From contig CAWGQE010000003.1 in the NCBI GenBank assembly GCA_963824705.1, forward strand, positions 1,984,001-2,048,000: a stretch of 64,000 nucleotides of DNA, written 5' to 3'. This stretch comes from VRUE01 sp963824705. Its GTDB lineage: Bacteria; Actinomycetota; Thermoleophilia; Solirubrobacterales; 70-9. Position numbers and translations under genes: made by a program. A model generated the notes under the pieces. It saw only the letters and a list, made by a program, of their open reading frames with translations. It did not search any database and was not told where the DNA came from. Of this stretch, positions 41,936-49,710 are shown piece by piece (the stretch's first letter is position 1; each line of letters begins with the position of its first letter).

Positions 41936-42086
41936 TTGACGGGATGGCGGGTGCGCCTCTGCGGGAATTGATACCCCAGCGCTCCGCGCTGGGGTGAACC
42001 TGGAGCGCGGCTTCGCCGCGCAGGAGCCGGATTGCATTTCGCCGCTTCGCGACATTCCCACAGAGGCGCACCCGCCATCCCGTCAA
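41936..42086 (-). ncRNA. structured element A1 (151 nt), family A
   Basis: Outer arms 41936-41968 and 42054-42086 pair at 32 of 33 positions. The 85-nt interior, read on the minus strand, begins with a block (42057-42030) that matches element A2 at 27 of 28 bases and starts GAATGTCGCGAAGCGGCGAA; then comes a hairpin GCGCGGC-GAA-GCCGCGC, a hairpin ACCCCAGCGC-GGA-GCGCTGGGGT and TATCAATTC. A2 has the same parts in the same order with compensatory changes. It lies between convergent genes (stops 41890 and 42376), so the structure could act in RNA or as DNA. It resembles no family I can name. Confidence 0.6.
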
Positions 42087-42202
42087 GGCATCCGAGCTTC
42101 GATCCTCTCCTGGAGCGCCTTGCTCGACTCCAAGGGTCTCATCAGCTTTTTTTGAGAGCCCAGAGATCGCCGCGGAGCCCGAGCCGTGCTTGCCGCCGCG
42201 TA

Positions 42203-42353
42203 GCGAGCAAGACCGGCCGTCCTGCAGGCGAATGTCGCGAAGCGGCGATATGCAATCTGTTCTTCGCGCGGCCGCAGGCCGCGCTCCTCATCCACCCCGC
42301 GCGCTTTGCGCGTGGGGTTTCAATTCGACTGCAGGACGGCCGGTCTTGCTCGC
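42203..42353 (+). ncRNA. structured element A2 (151 nt), family A
   Basis: Outer arms 42203-42233 and 42323-42353 pair at 30 of 31 positions and have no similarity to the A1 arms. The core (plus strand) starts with a 28-nt block at 42230-42257 (27/28 identical to A1), then a hairpin GCGCGGC-CGCAG-GCCGCGC, a hairpin ACCCC-GCGCG-CTTTG-CGCGT-GGGGT and TTCAATTC. Length is exactly 151 nt, as in A1, but the orientation is inverted. The elements are 116 nt apart. Confidence 0.6.
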
Positions 42354-42375
42354 CCCCGAACCGGGGACCGACCAT

Positions 42376-44676
42376 CTAGCGCGCCAAGTCGCCGATTAGC
42401 TCGAAGCCCCCCTCGCGCAGCAGGCTCGTCACCTTCTGCGGTGCGAGCGGGCGCGAGAAGAGGTGGCCCTGGGCGTAGTCGCAGCCGAGCCGGCGCAGCT
42501 CCGAGAGCTGCGCCTCGTTCTCGACCCCCTCGGCGATCGCGTCGAGCGAGAGGGCGCGGGCCATGCCGATCACCGCCTCGACGATCGCCGTGCGCTCCTG
42601 TTCGACGCCGAGGCCTTCGACGAAGGAGCGGTCGATCTTCAGCGCGTCGAAGGGAAAGCGATTGAGGTAGGCGAGGGACGAGTAGCCGGTGCCGAAGTCG
42701 TCGAGGACGAGGCGGACGCCGATCTCGCTCAGCGCCTCGAGGGTCGCGGTTGCGCTGGCGGACTCTTCGACCAGGACGCTCTCGGTCACCTCCAGTCTCA
42801 GGTTGACCGGGTCGAGGCCGGTGCGGGCGAGGATCTCGCGCACTGAGTCGGCCAGGTCGCGGTGCGCCACCTGGCGGGCGGAGAGATTGACGGCGACGTC
42901 GAGCGGCCGCTGGTCGGGACGCAGGTCGTGCCAGCCGAGCGCCTGGCGGCAGGCGGTCTCCTGCACCCAGCTGCCGATCGGCTCGATCAGGCCGCTGTCC
43001 TCGGCGATCGAGACGAACTCGCCGGGGTCGAGCATGCCGCGCTCGGGGTGGTTCCAGCGCACCAGCGCCTCGACGCCGACGATCTCGCCGTTACCCAGGG
43101 CAACCACCGGCTGATAGTGCAGCTCGAGCTCGTCGCGGTCGAGCGCGTGGCGCAGCTCGCGCTCGGTCTCGAGGCGGCGCACGGCGCGCGCCCGCATCTC
43201 GGCGTCGAAGACCTCGCAACGCCCTCGGCCGCGCTCCTTGGCCCGGTACATCGCCGCGTCGGCATCGCGGATCAGCAGCTCGGCGTCGACCGGCTCGCGA
43301 CCTGTGGGCCGGGCGACGGCGATGCCGATGCTGGCGGTGACGAAATGGTCGGCACCGCCCATGGAATAGGGCTCCGCGAATGCGCCCGCCACCCGGTCGG
43401 CAATCGCCAACGCCTCCTCCTCGTCGGTCAGCCGGTCGACGAGGATGCCGAACTCGTCGCCGCCGAAGCGGGCGACGATGTCGCCCGGCCGCAGGTGGGC
43501 GCGCAGGCGCGGTGCCACCGCCCGCAACAGATCGTCGCCGGCGTGGTGGCCGATGCTGTCGTTGATCAGCTTGAAGTGGTCGAGGTCGAGGAAGAGGATG
43601 CCGACCGGCGAGCCCGAGGCGATGCTGCGGCGCAGCGCGTCGCGCAGCGAGTCGACGAAGCTCGGCCGGTTGGGCAGACCGGTCAGCGAGTCGTGCAGGA
43701 CCCGGTGGCGCAAGGCCTCGTCGGCGCTGTGACGCTCCAGGGCGTCGGCCAACACGTTCGCCGAGGCTTGGACGAAGTGGACGTCCTGGGGGGTGAAGTG
43801 GGTGGGCTCGGTGGAGTGGATGTCGAGCACGCCGAAGGGGCGCTCCTTGCCGGCGATCGGCACCGCAAGGCTGCTGCGCACACCGAGCACCCGCAGCGCC
43901 GGCGGCATCGAGAAGCGCCGCTCGCTCGACCAGTCGTCGACGATCACGTGCAGGCCCGACTCCAGCGCGGCGCCCGCGTGCGAGTCGCGGGCGGCCGAGG
44001 CGCGGCGCTCCGCGCCCCCCTCCCGCTCCTCGAGTCCGGCGCGAAGGTGTAGTCGGCGCCCCTCGCGGCCCGCTTCCCAGACGCAGGCCGCCTCGACCCC
44101 GTCGATCTCGGTCATCAGCGGGACCGCCTGCTTGGCCAGCCGGGTCGGGTCGCCGTCCTGGAGCGCATAGCGGCCCAGCCGCGCGACCGCCGCCTGCTGA
44201 GCGGCGGCTCGCTTCAGCTCCTGCTCGGCGATCTTGCGCTCGGTGATGTCGTAGAGGACGCCGTGCCAGACAGGGGTCCCCTCGGCGTCGGGCTCGAGCA
44301 CCGCCTCGTCGAGGATCCAGACGGTGGCGCCCTCGCGGGTGATCATCCGGTAGTCGACGGGGGGGGCGCCACCTTCGGCAGCCACCTTGTGGGTCTCCTG
44401 CTCGAGCGCGCGCTCGCGGTCGTCTGGATGAAGCCGCTGCGCCCAGAGCCCGGGGTCCGCCATCCACTCCTCCGGGCTGTAGCCGAGGATCTCCTCGATC
44501 TGGGGACTGACATAGCGCCAGCGACCCCGCTCGCCGAGCTCGCAGGAGTAGACGATCGCCGGCAGGCGCTCGACCAGGCGGCGGTAGTCGTCCCCCGCCG
44601 AGGAGATCTCGTCGAGGAACTCGGAGACCCGCTCTTCGGGCCAGCCCTCACCCCTTGAACCGCCCTCGCGTGCCAT
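42376..44676 (-). CDS. PAS-GAF-GGDEF-EAL cyclic-di-GMP signalling protein
   Basis: 766 residues. PAS (about 30-150, ending in HGVLYDITERK), GAF (about 165-310), a GGDEF cyclase (HDSLTGLPNRPSFVD, active site RFGGDEF) and an EAL phosphodiesterase (VGVEALVRWNHP, DDFGTGYSSLAYLNRF). Both catalytic motifs look intact, so it may both make and break c-di-GMP, depending on the sensor domains. No transmembrane segment: soluble sensor. The gene stands alone, convergent with the THI5-like gene, and ends 22 nt from element A2. Confidence 0.93.
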   Translation of the reverse strand: MAREGGSRGEGWPEERVSEFLDEISSAGDDYRRLVERLPAIVYSCELGERGRWRYVSPQIEEILGYSPEEWMADPGLWAQRLHPDDRERALEQETHKVAAEGGAPPVDYRMITREGATVWILDEAVLEPDAEGTPVWHGVLYDITERKIAEQELKRAAAQQAAVARLGRYALQDGDPTRLAKQAVPLMTEIDGVEAACVWEAGREGRRLHLRAGLEEREGGAERRASAARDSHAGAALESGLHVIVDDWSSERRFSMPPALRVLGVRSSLAVPIAGKERPFGVLDIHSTEPTHFTPQDVHFVQASANVLADALERHSADEALRHRVLHDSLTGLPNRPSFVDSLRDALRRSIASGSPVGILFLDLDHFKLINDSIGHHAGDDLLRAVAPRLRAHLRPGDIVARFGGDEFGILVDRLTDEEEALAIADRVAGAFAEPYSMGGADHFVTASIGIAVARPTGREPVDAELLIRDADAAMYRAKERGRGRCEVFDAEMRARAVRRLETERELRHALDRDELELHYQPVVALGNGEIVGVEALVRWNHPERGMLDPGEFVSIAEDSGLIEPIGSWVQETACRQALGWHDLRPDQRPLDVAVNLSARQVAHRDLADSVREILARTGLDPVNLRLEVTESVLVEESASATATLEALSEIGVRLVLDDFGTGYSSLAYLNRFPFDALKIDRSFVEGLGVEQERTAIVEAVIGMARALSLDAIAEGVENEAQLSELRRLGCDYAQGHLFSRPLAPQKVTSLLREGGFELIGDLAR

Positions 44677-44718
44677 GCGGGCCTATCGGCAAGGTCGGTG
44701 GTTCCTTGAAGCCTGCGT

Positions 44719-45627
44719 CTATCTATACAAGCCGATCGTCCACAGGCCGGCGAGGCCGCGGAACGGCTCATACGGTGCGTAGAACTCCTCGACCTCCTCG
44801 ACCGTGGCACGGCGGCCGAGCCGGGCGAGGCGGCCGACCAGCTTCAGGTAGATCAGATCGCCGGCCGGCAGCGAGTCGGGGTCGCCGCGACCGAACAGGC
44901 CCAGGCACTGCACGGTCCAGGGGCCGATCTCGGGGATCGCGAGCAGTCGCGCGTCCCCGGTGGGGTCGCCGGGAGACACGCGCCCGGCGGCGATCTCGCG
45001 GGCGACCGCGCGCAGGGCGATCGAGCGACCCGGCGAGAGATCCATCGAGGCGAGTTCGGCCGGCGCCCGCCCGGCGATCGTCTCCGCCCCTGGCATATCG
45101 CGCAGCGCCCCACGATCGCGCCCCAGGCGCAACCCCCAGCGGCCGACGATGCGGCGCTGGATGACCGCCGCCCGCTCGCTCTCGATCAACTGCTTGACGA
45201 CGGCCCAGGCGAGCGCCTCCCAGGCCCAGGGGCGGCGGCGCGGGCGCAGCCAGGGACGGCGGCGCAGAAGCGGCCCGAGAAGCGGGTCGCGACGGAAGCA
45301 GCGGTAGGCCTCCCCGAGGTCGTCGTCGACACCCAGCGCGAAGCGCATCCGCTCCACCGCCAGCCGCAACTCTGCCGGGCCGGCGACCTGGCTCGGCGCC
45401 ACTGGGATCGATCTCGGCGCGCTCACCGCCGTCGGATCGACCGGCTCGGCGCGCAGCTGGACCCGACCCTTGGCCGGTTCCCAGGCACGCACCAGGACAG
45501 GGCTCCGCTCGACCCGCAGCAGGCGCGAGAGAACCCCGTCGCGGACGGACATGGTCCGGTCCTCGCTGCTGTAGGCCGGCAACCGGAAGGGCGAGGGCGG
45601 CCGGACCTCTACTTCGTGGACCCTCAC
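44719..45627 (-). CDS. AlkA-like DNA-3-methyladenine glycosylase
   Basis: 302 residues. The HhH-GPD module is visible: LLAIPEIGPWTVQCLGLFGRGDPDSLPAGD, with the G-x-G/P-P-W-T hairpin and the catalytic Asp at the end, preceded by AWEALAWAVVKQLIES. It removes alkylated purines in base-excision repair. The GTG start at 45627 overlaps the upstream stop as GTGA. Confidence 0.88.
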   Translation of the reverse strand: MRVHEVEVRPPSPFRLPAYSSEDRTMSVRDGVLSRLLRVERSPVLVRAWEPAKGRVQLRAEPVDPTAVSAPRSIPVAPSQVAGPAELRLAVERMRFALGVDDDLGEAYRCFRRDPLLGPLLRRRPWLRPRRRPWAWEALAWAVVKQLIESERAAVIQRRIVGRWGLRLGRDRGALRDMPGAETIAGRAPAELASMDLSPGRSIALRAVAREIAAGRVSPGDPTGDARLLAIPEIGPWTVQCLGLFGRGDPDSLPAGDLIYLKLVGRLARLGRRATVEEVEEFYAPYEPFRGLAGLWTIGLYR

Positions 45628-45926
45628 CTGCCGAGCAGGTGCACGTCCACCAAGAACGAGCGGCTGGCAACGACGTTCGGCTGGCGCTTGCGCCGCGGCA
45701 GCAGCCTGCCCTGCTTCGCCGCCGCACCGACCGTCCGCACCACAGCAACCGTCGCGGCCCCGGCCAGAACCCCGCCGACAGCGGCGATAGCCGCCGTACG
45801 CGCCTCGCTTCTCAGCACAAGCGCAGCAGGCGCGTCGCGCGGAAGCACGCGAACGCGAACCGGCTCAAGCTCAAACTCACTCACCGGCTCGACCTTAACG
45901 ATCCGATCAGCTCGATCGACCCACAA
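45624..45926 (-). CDS. small membrane protein of unknown function
   Basis: 100 residues. One hydrophobic segment at about 42-65 (TAAIAAVGGVLAGAATVAVV) between a short beta-rich N-terminus and a basic tail. The start used here is a TTG at 45926 and is uncertain. It overlaps the glycosylase gene by four bases, so the pair forms an operon. Confidence 0.55.
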   Translation of the reverse strand: MWVDRADRIVKVEPVSEFELEPVRVRVLPRDAPAALVLRSEARTAAIAAVGGVLAGAATVAVVRTVGAAAKQGRLLPRRKRQPNVVASRSFLVDVHLLGR

Positions 45927-45966
45927 AGCCGGAAACTGCGCCGTTAACCGACCTGGGAGCCATCGC

Positions 45967-46058
45967 GGTAGGGGTGAAACGTCTTGTACTTTTTCGGTGT
46001 CGGCCTCGGGCGACAGCCCACCCGCGATCCACCGAAAAAGTTAAGTGGAACCCCTACC
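45967..46058 (+). repeat. structured repeat B1, family B
   Basis: A 92-nt palindromic element. Outer arms GGTAGGGGT (45967-45975) and its complement (46050-46058) enclose an inner 11-bp stem CTTTTTCGGTG (45989-45999) / CACCGAAAAAG (46030-46040) with a loop containing CCTCGGGCGAC (46004-46014). An inverted copy (B2) lies at 49142-49255 and a diverged copy (B3) at 54164-54308. It follows the stop of the GNAT-like gene on the minus strand. Confidence 0.75.
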
Positions 46059-46076
46059 CGGACGGGCTCCAGACGA

Positions 46077-47213
46077 CTAAAGGGTCTTCTCGTAGATCCG
46101 GTACTTCTTGACGACCTCGCCGCCCATCCCCTTCATCGCCCGGTTCATCGGCTCGTTGGTCTCGAGGATCCAACCCATCTCGCCGCCTTCGATCGTGCCC
46201 GGCTTGCCGGCGGTCTCGAGGTGCTTGAGGTAGAGGCCGGCGGCAACCCCGCTGTGGTGGTACTCGCGCTTGACGCCGAGCGCGAAGACGCGCAGGCGAT
46301 CGATCTTGCGCTTGCCGAGCAGGAAGCGCAGCCAGCCGAAGGGGAGCAGCCGCCCGCCGAGCTTCGCCATCACCTGATTGATGTCGGGGAGGGTGAGCGC
46401 GGCGCCGATCGCCTCGCCGTCCTTTTCGGCGATGTAGGCCCAGTCCTCGTCGAGCACCTGCTTGAGGTTCTTGGCGTGGAACTCGATCTCGGCGTCGGTC
46501 GCCGGCACGAAGCCCCAGTTATCGGACCAGGCGTCGTTGTAGACGGGGGTGAAGAGGCGCATCTCGCGGGCCAGGTTGCCCTTGTCGATGTTGCGGATCG
46601 TCACCCCTTCCTCGCGCAGCGCCTTCTCCGCGGCGGCGTGGATCGCGGGGTCGAATTCCTCGCCCTCCTTGAGGCTGCCGAGCTCCAGCTGCCACATCAG
46701 CAGGTCCATCGCCTTGCCGAAGCCGTGCTCCTCGAGCAGCGTCTTGTAGAAGGGCGGGTGCCAGTTCTCGAGGATGTAGGGGCGCAGCTCGTAGCCCTCG
46801 ATCAGGATGCCGACCTCGTCATTAGTGGTGAAGTCCATCGGGCCGAGGATGCGGGAGCGGCCGCGGGAGGCCGCCCACTCAGTGGCGGCGTCGAGCAGGG
46901 CCGCCGCGACGGCGGGGTCCTCGACCGTCTCGAAGAAGCCGAACATCGCGTCGCTGCCGCCCTGGGTCTCGTCCCAGAGCTCGTCGGTCTGGGCGGTGAT
47001 CCGCCCGACCGGCTCGCCGTCTCGTTCGGCGATGAAGTACTCGGCCTCGCCGTGCTCGAACCAGGGGTTCTTGCCGCGGTTGAGGAAATCCATCCGCTCG
47101 AAGATCAACGGCGGCACCCACTGCGGATGGTCGCGATGGAGCCGGAAGGGGACCTTGACGAAGCGCTTGAGGTCGCGCTTGCTCTGAACGGAGCGGATTT
47201 CGACGCTTGCCAC
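46077..47213 (-). CDS. long GNAT-like acyltransferase (YghO-like), divergent from an SPT-like gene
   Basis: 378 residues from a GTG at 47213. The N-terminal motif FRLHRDHPQWVPPLIFER, then NPWFEHGEAEYFIAERDGEPVGRITAQ, a middle GPMDFTTNDEVGILIEGYE and the C-terminal GVKREYHHSGVAAGLYLKHLE are typical of a family annotated as N-acetyltransferase. From memory it includes E. coli YghO and the bacterial ceramide synthase studied in Caulobacter. It starts 26 nt from the divergent alpha-oxoamine synthase, which is the usual partner of that enzyme. Substrate unproven. Confidence 0.75.
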   Translation of the reverse strand: MASVEIRSVQSKRDLKRFVKVPFRLHRDHPQWVPPLIFERMDFLNRGKNPWFEHGEAEYFIAERDGEPVGRITAQTDELWDETQGGSDAMFGFFETVEDPAVAAALLDAATEWAASRGRSRILGPMDFTTNDEVGILIEGYELRPYILENWHPPFYKTLLEEHGFGKAMDLLMWQLELGSLKEGEEFDPAIHAAAEKALREEGVTIRNIDKGNLAREMRLFTPVYNDAWSDNWGFVPATDAEIEFHAKNLKQVLDEDWAYIAEKDGEAIGAALTLPDINQVMAKLGGRLLPFGWLRFLLGKRKIDRLRVFALGVKREYHHSGVAAGLYLKHLETAGKPGTIEGGEMGWILETNEPMNRAMKGMGGEVVKKYRIYEKTL

Positions 47214-47239
47214 GAGAAGCGGAACCTACACTCTTGGGC
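47214..47239. promoter_or_regulatory. very short divergent promoter region
   Basis: Only 26 nt separate the GTG of the GNAT-like gene and the ATG of the SPT-like gene. A TACACT box (47227-47232) lies 7 nt before the ATG, the distance expected for a leaderless transcript, and neither gene has a clear ribosome-binding site. Both messages are probably leaderless and their promoters overlap. Confidence 0.4.
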
Positions 47240-48496
47240 ATGAGCGAAACCGCGAAGGCCCCCGTCGACGTCTTCGAGAAGGCTCGCAGCCACGATCGGC
47301 TGGAGCAGCTCGAAGCAGCCAAGCAGCACGATCTCCTTCCCTACTTCCGCCTGCTCACCTCGCAGGCCGGCCCGGTGGTCGAGATGGAGGGCCGCGAAAC
47401 GATCATGCTCGGCTCCAACAACTACCTGGGTCTGACTGGCGACGAGCGCGTCAAACAGGCGGCGCGCGACGCACTGGAGACCTATGGCACCGGCGTCACC
47501 GGCTCGCGTCTGCTGAATGGGACGACGCCGCTGCACGTCGAGCTCGAGCGCGAGCTGGCGGAGTGGATGGGGACCGAGGAGGCGATCGTCTTCACGACCG
47601 GCTACCAGGCGAACGTCGGCTGCATCGGCACGATCCTGGCGCCGGGCGACACGGTGATCTGCGACTCCGGCGACCACGCCTCGATCCTCGACGGCTGCAA
47701 GCTCTCCGGGGCGAAGCTACGTCCCTTCCGCCACAACCGCATGGACAAGCTGGAGAAGATGCTGCAGCGGGCGGGCGAGGACGGCGGCGGGGTGCTCGTC
47801 GTCGTCGACGGGGTCTTCTCGATGGAGGGCGACGTCTGCGACCTGCCGCGGATCGTCGAGCTCTGCCGTGGGTACGGCGCGCGGCTGATGGTCGACGAGG
47901 CGCACGGGGCCGGCGTGCTCGGCGCGCGCGGCGCCGGCGCGAGCGAGCTGTTCGGGCTGGAGGACGAGGTCGACCTGCGGATGGGGACCTTCTCCAAGAG
48001 CCTTGCCTCCTGCGGCGGCTTCATCGCCGGGCCCGCCGACGTGATCGAGTACCTGCGGATCTCCTCGCGCTCCTTCGTCTTCAGCGCCTCGGCGGTACCG
48101 GCGGCGGTCGGGGCGGCTCTGGCCGCCCTGCGGGTAATCCGCTCCGAGGGTCCGCGACTGTTCGAGCATCTGCTCGGCAATGCCGAGTACCTGCGGGAGG
48201 GACTGCGCGACCTCGGCTTGAAGGTGGTCGAGCCGGGCACGCTGCCCGATGGCTCGATCGCCACCACGCCGGTCGTCCCGGTGATGGTCGGCGACGACTG
48301 GCAGGCGGTGCTGCTCTGGAAGGCGCTCTTCGACGCCGGCGTCTACACCAACGTCGCGATCCATCCGGCGGTGCCGCCGGGCGGCGCCCTGCTCCGCACC
48401 AGCCTGATGGCGACGCATGAGCGTGAGCACCTCGACCGAGCGCTGGAAACCATCTCCCGCACCATTGAGGACTTTCCTGAGCTTCCACGTACGTGA
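47240..48496 (+). CDS. alpha-oxoamine synthase, serine palmitoyltransferase-like
   Basis: 418 residues. PLP-dependent fold I: MLGSNNYLGLTGDERVKQAA, TGSRLLNGTTPLHVELE, VVVDGVFSMEGD, LMVDEAHGAGVLGARG, and the lysine motif GTFSKSLASCGGFIAG. The family includes AKB ligase (Kbl), BioF, HemA and SPT; the VVEMEGRETIMLGSNNY start and SMEGDVCDLP stretch are, from memory, those of the bacterial SPT-like branch. The neighbouring long GNAT-like gene supports ceramide or N-acyl amino-ketone lipid synthesis. Kbl remains possible; no tdh is nearby. Confidence 0.8.
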   Translation: MSETAKAPVDVFEKARSHDRLEQLEAAKQHDLLPYFRLLTSQAGPVVEMEGRETIMLGSNNYLGLTGDERVKQAARDALETYGTGVTGSRLLNGTTPLHVELERELAEWMGTEEAIVFTTGYQANVGCIGTILAPGDTVICDSGDHASILDGCKLSGAKLRPFRHNRMDKLEKMLQRAGEDGGGVLVVVDGVFSMEGDVCDLPRIVELCRGYGARLMVDEAHGAGVLGARGAGASELFGLEDEVDLRMGTFSKSLASCGGFIAGPADVIEYLRISSRSFVFSASAVPAAVGAALAALRVIRSEGPRLFEHLLGNAEYLREGLRDLGLKVVEPGTLPDGSIATTPVVPVMVGDDWQAVLLWKALFDAGVYTNVAIHPAVPPGGALLRTSLMATHEREHLDRALETISRTIEDFPELPRT

Positions 48497-48508
48497 GTGG
48501 TTATGCAT

Positions 48509-48552
48509 CCCCCTGCGGGGGTAGTTTCGGCCTTGTCCAGAATTGGACAAGG
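48509..48552 (+). terminator. two consecutive hairpins after the SPT-like gene
   Basis: CCCCC-TGC-GGGGG (48509-48521) is followed by CCTTGTCCA-GAAT-TGGACAAGG (48531-48552). They begin 12 nt after the stop at 48496 and precede the promoter region of the mIHF gene. No T-tract. Confidence 0.7.
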
Positions 48553-48763
48553 CGCGCGCAGCGAGAAAAAGATGCTCTTAGCGACCGCGCCGGAGGCTGA
48601 TTGTTGAGTTCGGGTTGACGCTCGCCGCCCTCAACGCGTAGCTTGCCTACCTCGCCGCGCATCCGGGTCAGGAGGACGCGGCGCAGTCAGTTCAACTCGA
48701 CCGGGCAAGGAAGTGCCGGCCCGGTGCATGAAACCAGTCAATACCCCTATGGGAGGAGCCCCT

Positions 48764-49126
48764 GTGGAAGCTGTTTCGATCGCCCCTGCCTCGCCGAGCC
48801 CAACTCCGGTGCGGACGCCGCAACATATGCAGGCCCTGGCACGCGCCAACCGGGTACGGCTCGCCAGAGCGGAGCTGAAGCGATCGATCGGACGGGGCGA
48901 GGTGGACGTCGCGGAGGTGATCCGCGACTGCCCGTGGGAGACCGAGAGCATGACCCTGGCCGAGCTGCTGACCAGCCAGCGTCGCTGGGGCCGCACTCGC
49001 GCCCGCAAGCTGCTGCAAGCTGTTGCGCTTAGCGAGAACAAGCGGATCGGGACGCTTACGCCGCGCCAGCGGGCGCTGCTGACTAGCGCCCTCGGTTCAC
49101 GGGCCCGGGACGCGGTGCTGGTGTAG
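48764..49126 (+). CDS. mihF: actinobacterial integration host factor (mIHF)
   Basis: 120 residues. The core LARAELKRSIGRGEVDVAEVI, then MTLAELLTSQRRWGRTRARKLL and IGTLTPRQRALL is the mIHF fold with its H2TH DNA-binding segment. It is a nucleoid-associated, essential DNA-bending protein in actinobacteria. The GTG at 48764 has GGGAGGAG five bases upstream and is preferred over ATGs at 48713, 48728 and 48749. A TTGACG box lies at 48615-48620 in its upstream region. Confidence 0.93.
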   Translation: MEAVSIAPASPSPTPVRTPQHMQALARANRVRLARAELKRSIGRGEVDVAEVIRDCPWETESMTLAELLTSQRRWGRTRARKLLQAVALSENKRIGTLTPRQRALLTSALGSRARDAVLV

Positions 49127-49141
49127 GACGCCCTTCGGTCG

Positions 49142-49255
49142 GGGGCATCCGGGTAGGGGACTCCACTTAACTTTTTCGGTGGGTCGCGGTTGGGCTATCG
49201 CCCGAAACCGACACCGAAAAAGTACAAGACGTTCCGCCCCCTACCCGGATGCCCC
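49142..49255 (-). repeat. structured repeat B2, family B (inverted)
   Basis: Outer arms 49142-49159 and 49238-49255 (GGGGCATCCGGGTAGGGG and its complement) are perfect over 18 bp. The interior, on the minus strand, is nearly the same as B1, including ACGTCTTGTACTTTTTCGGT and CACCGAAAAAGTTAAGTGGA. The outer arm is longer than in B1. It lies between the convergent mIHF gene and the membrane protein gene at 49282. Confidence 0.75.
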
Positions 49256-49281
49256 TGCTCCGGCGCTTGTCCTCTGCTCGG

Positions 49282-49710
49282 CTATCCCCTTAGGCCGCCG
49301 GCCTTGAAGGAGAGTCCTCCAGAGGCTTTTTGGAAGGCGCGGCGCAAGAAGTAGAAGGAAGCTGCGAAGCATGCTGCGCCTGCGGCTAGGCAGGCGGCGA
49401 GGATCAGGCCCGCGAGGTAGAAGAGTCCGCCGGTGACGATTACGAAGACGGTGCCGGCCAGGAGGGTCGTGTGTGAGCGGTAGCCGGCGAAGTGCTCACG
49501 GGCGGAGACCTCTAGACCGCCCAGGGCGGCGAGGACGACGCCGACGCCGATCGTCGTCGGGCTCTTGCTGACGACCCCGGCCACCAGGGCGATGATGCCC
49601 GCGAGCACGCTCAGCTCGGCGAGCGGGAACGACCCCCACGGCGCCGGCGGACGTTCGTCGGCGCGTGGAGCTCTCTTGCTGCCCTTGGGTTTCTCGCTCA
49701 ACGGCCGCAA
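49282..49710 (-). CDS. small polytopic membrane protein
   Basis: 142 residues with four hydrophobic segments (LAELSVLAGIIALVAGVV, TIGVGVVLAALGGLEVSA, TLLAGTVFVIVTGGLFYLAG, LILAACLAAGAACFAASFYF). Lys/Arg-rich N-terminus. The start used is a TTG at 49710; a TTG nine bases downstream is equally possible. Its 5' end overlaps the long frame at 49496-50185 by 215 nt. Confidence 0.7.
   Translation of the reverse strand: MRPLSEKPKGSKRAPRADERPPAPWGSFPLAELSVLAGIIALVAGVVSKSPTTIGVGVVLAALGGLEVSAREHFAGYRSHTTLLAGTVFVIVTGGLFYLAGLILAACLAAGAACFAASFYFLRRAFQKASGGLSFKAGGLRG

Noticed and set aside
41936..42353. CRISPR-like repeats ending in TTTCAATTC
   Set aside because: Only two copies exist, in opposite orientation, with structured interiors and no regular spacers, and there are no cas genes in the window.
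48601..48620. Third copy of the pst operator before the mIHF gene
   Set aside because: TTGTTGAGT is present at 48601-48609, but the second half-site (ACTCRACAA) is missing; it reads TTGACGCTC instead.
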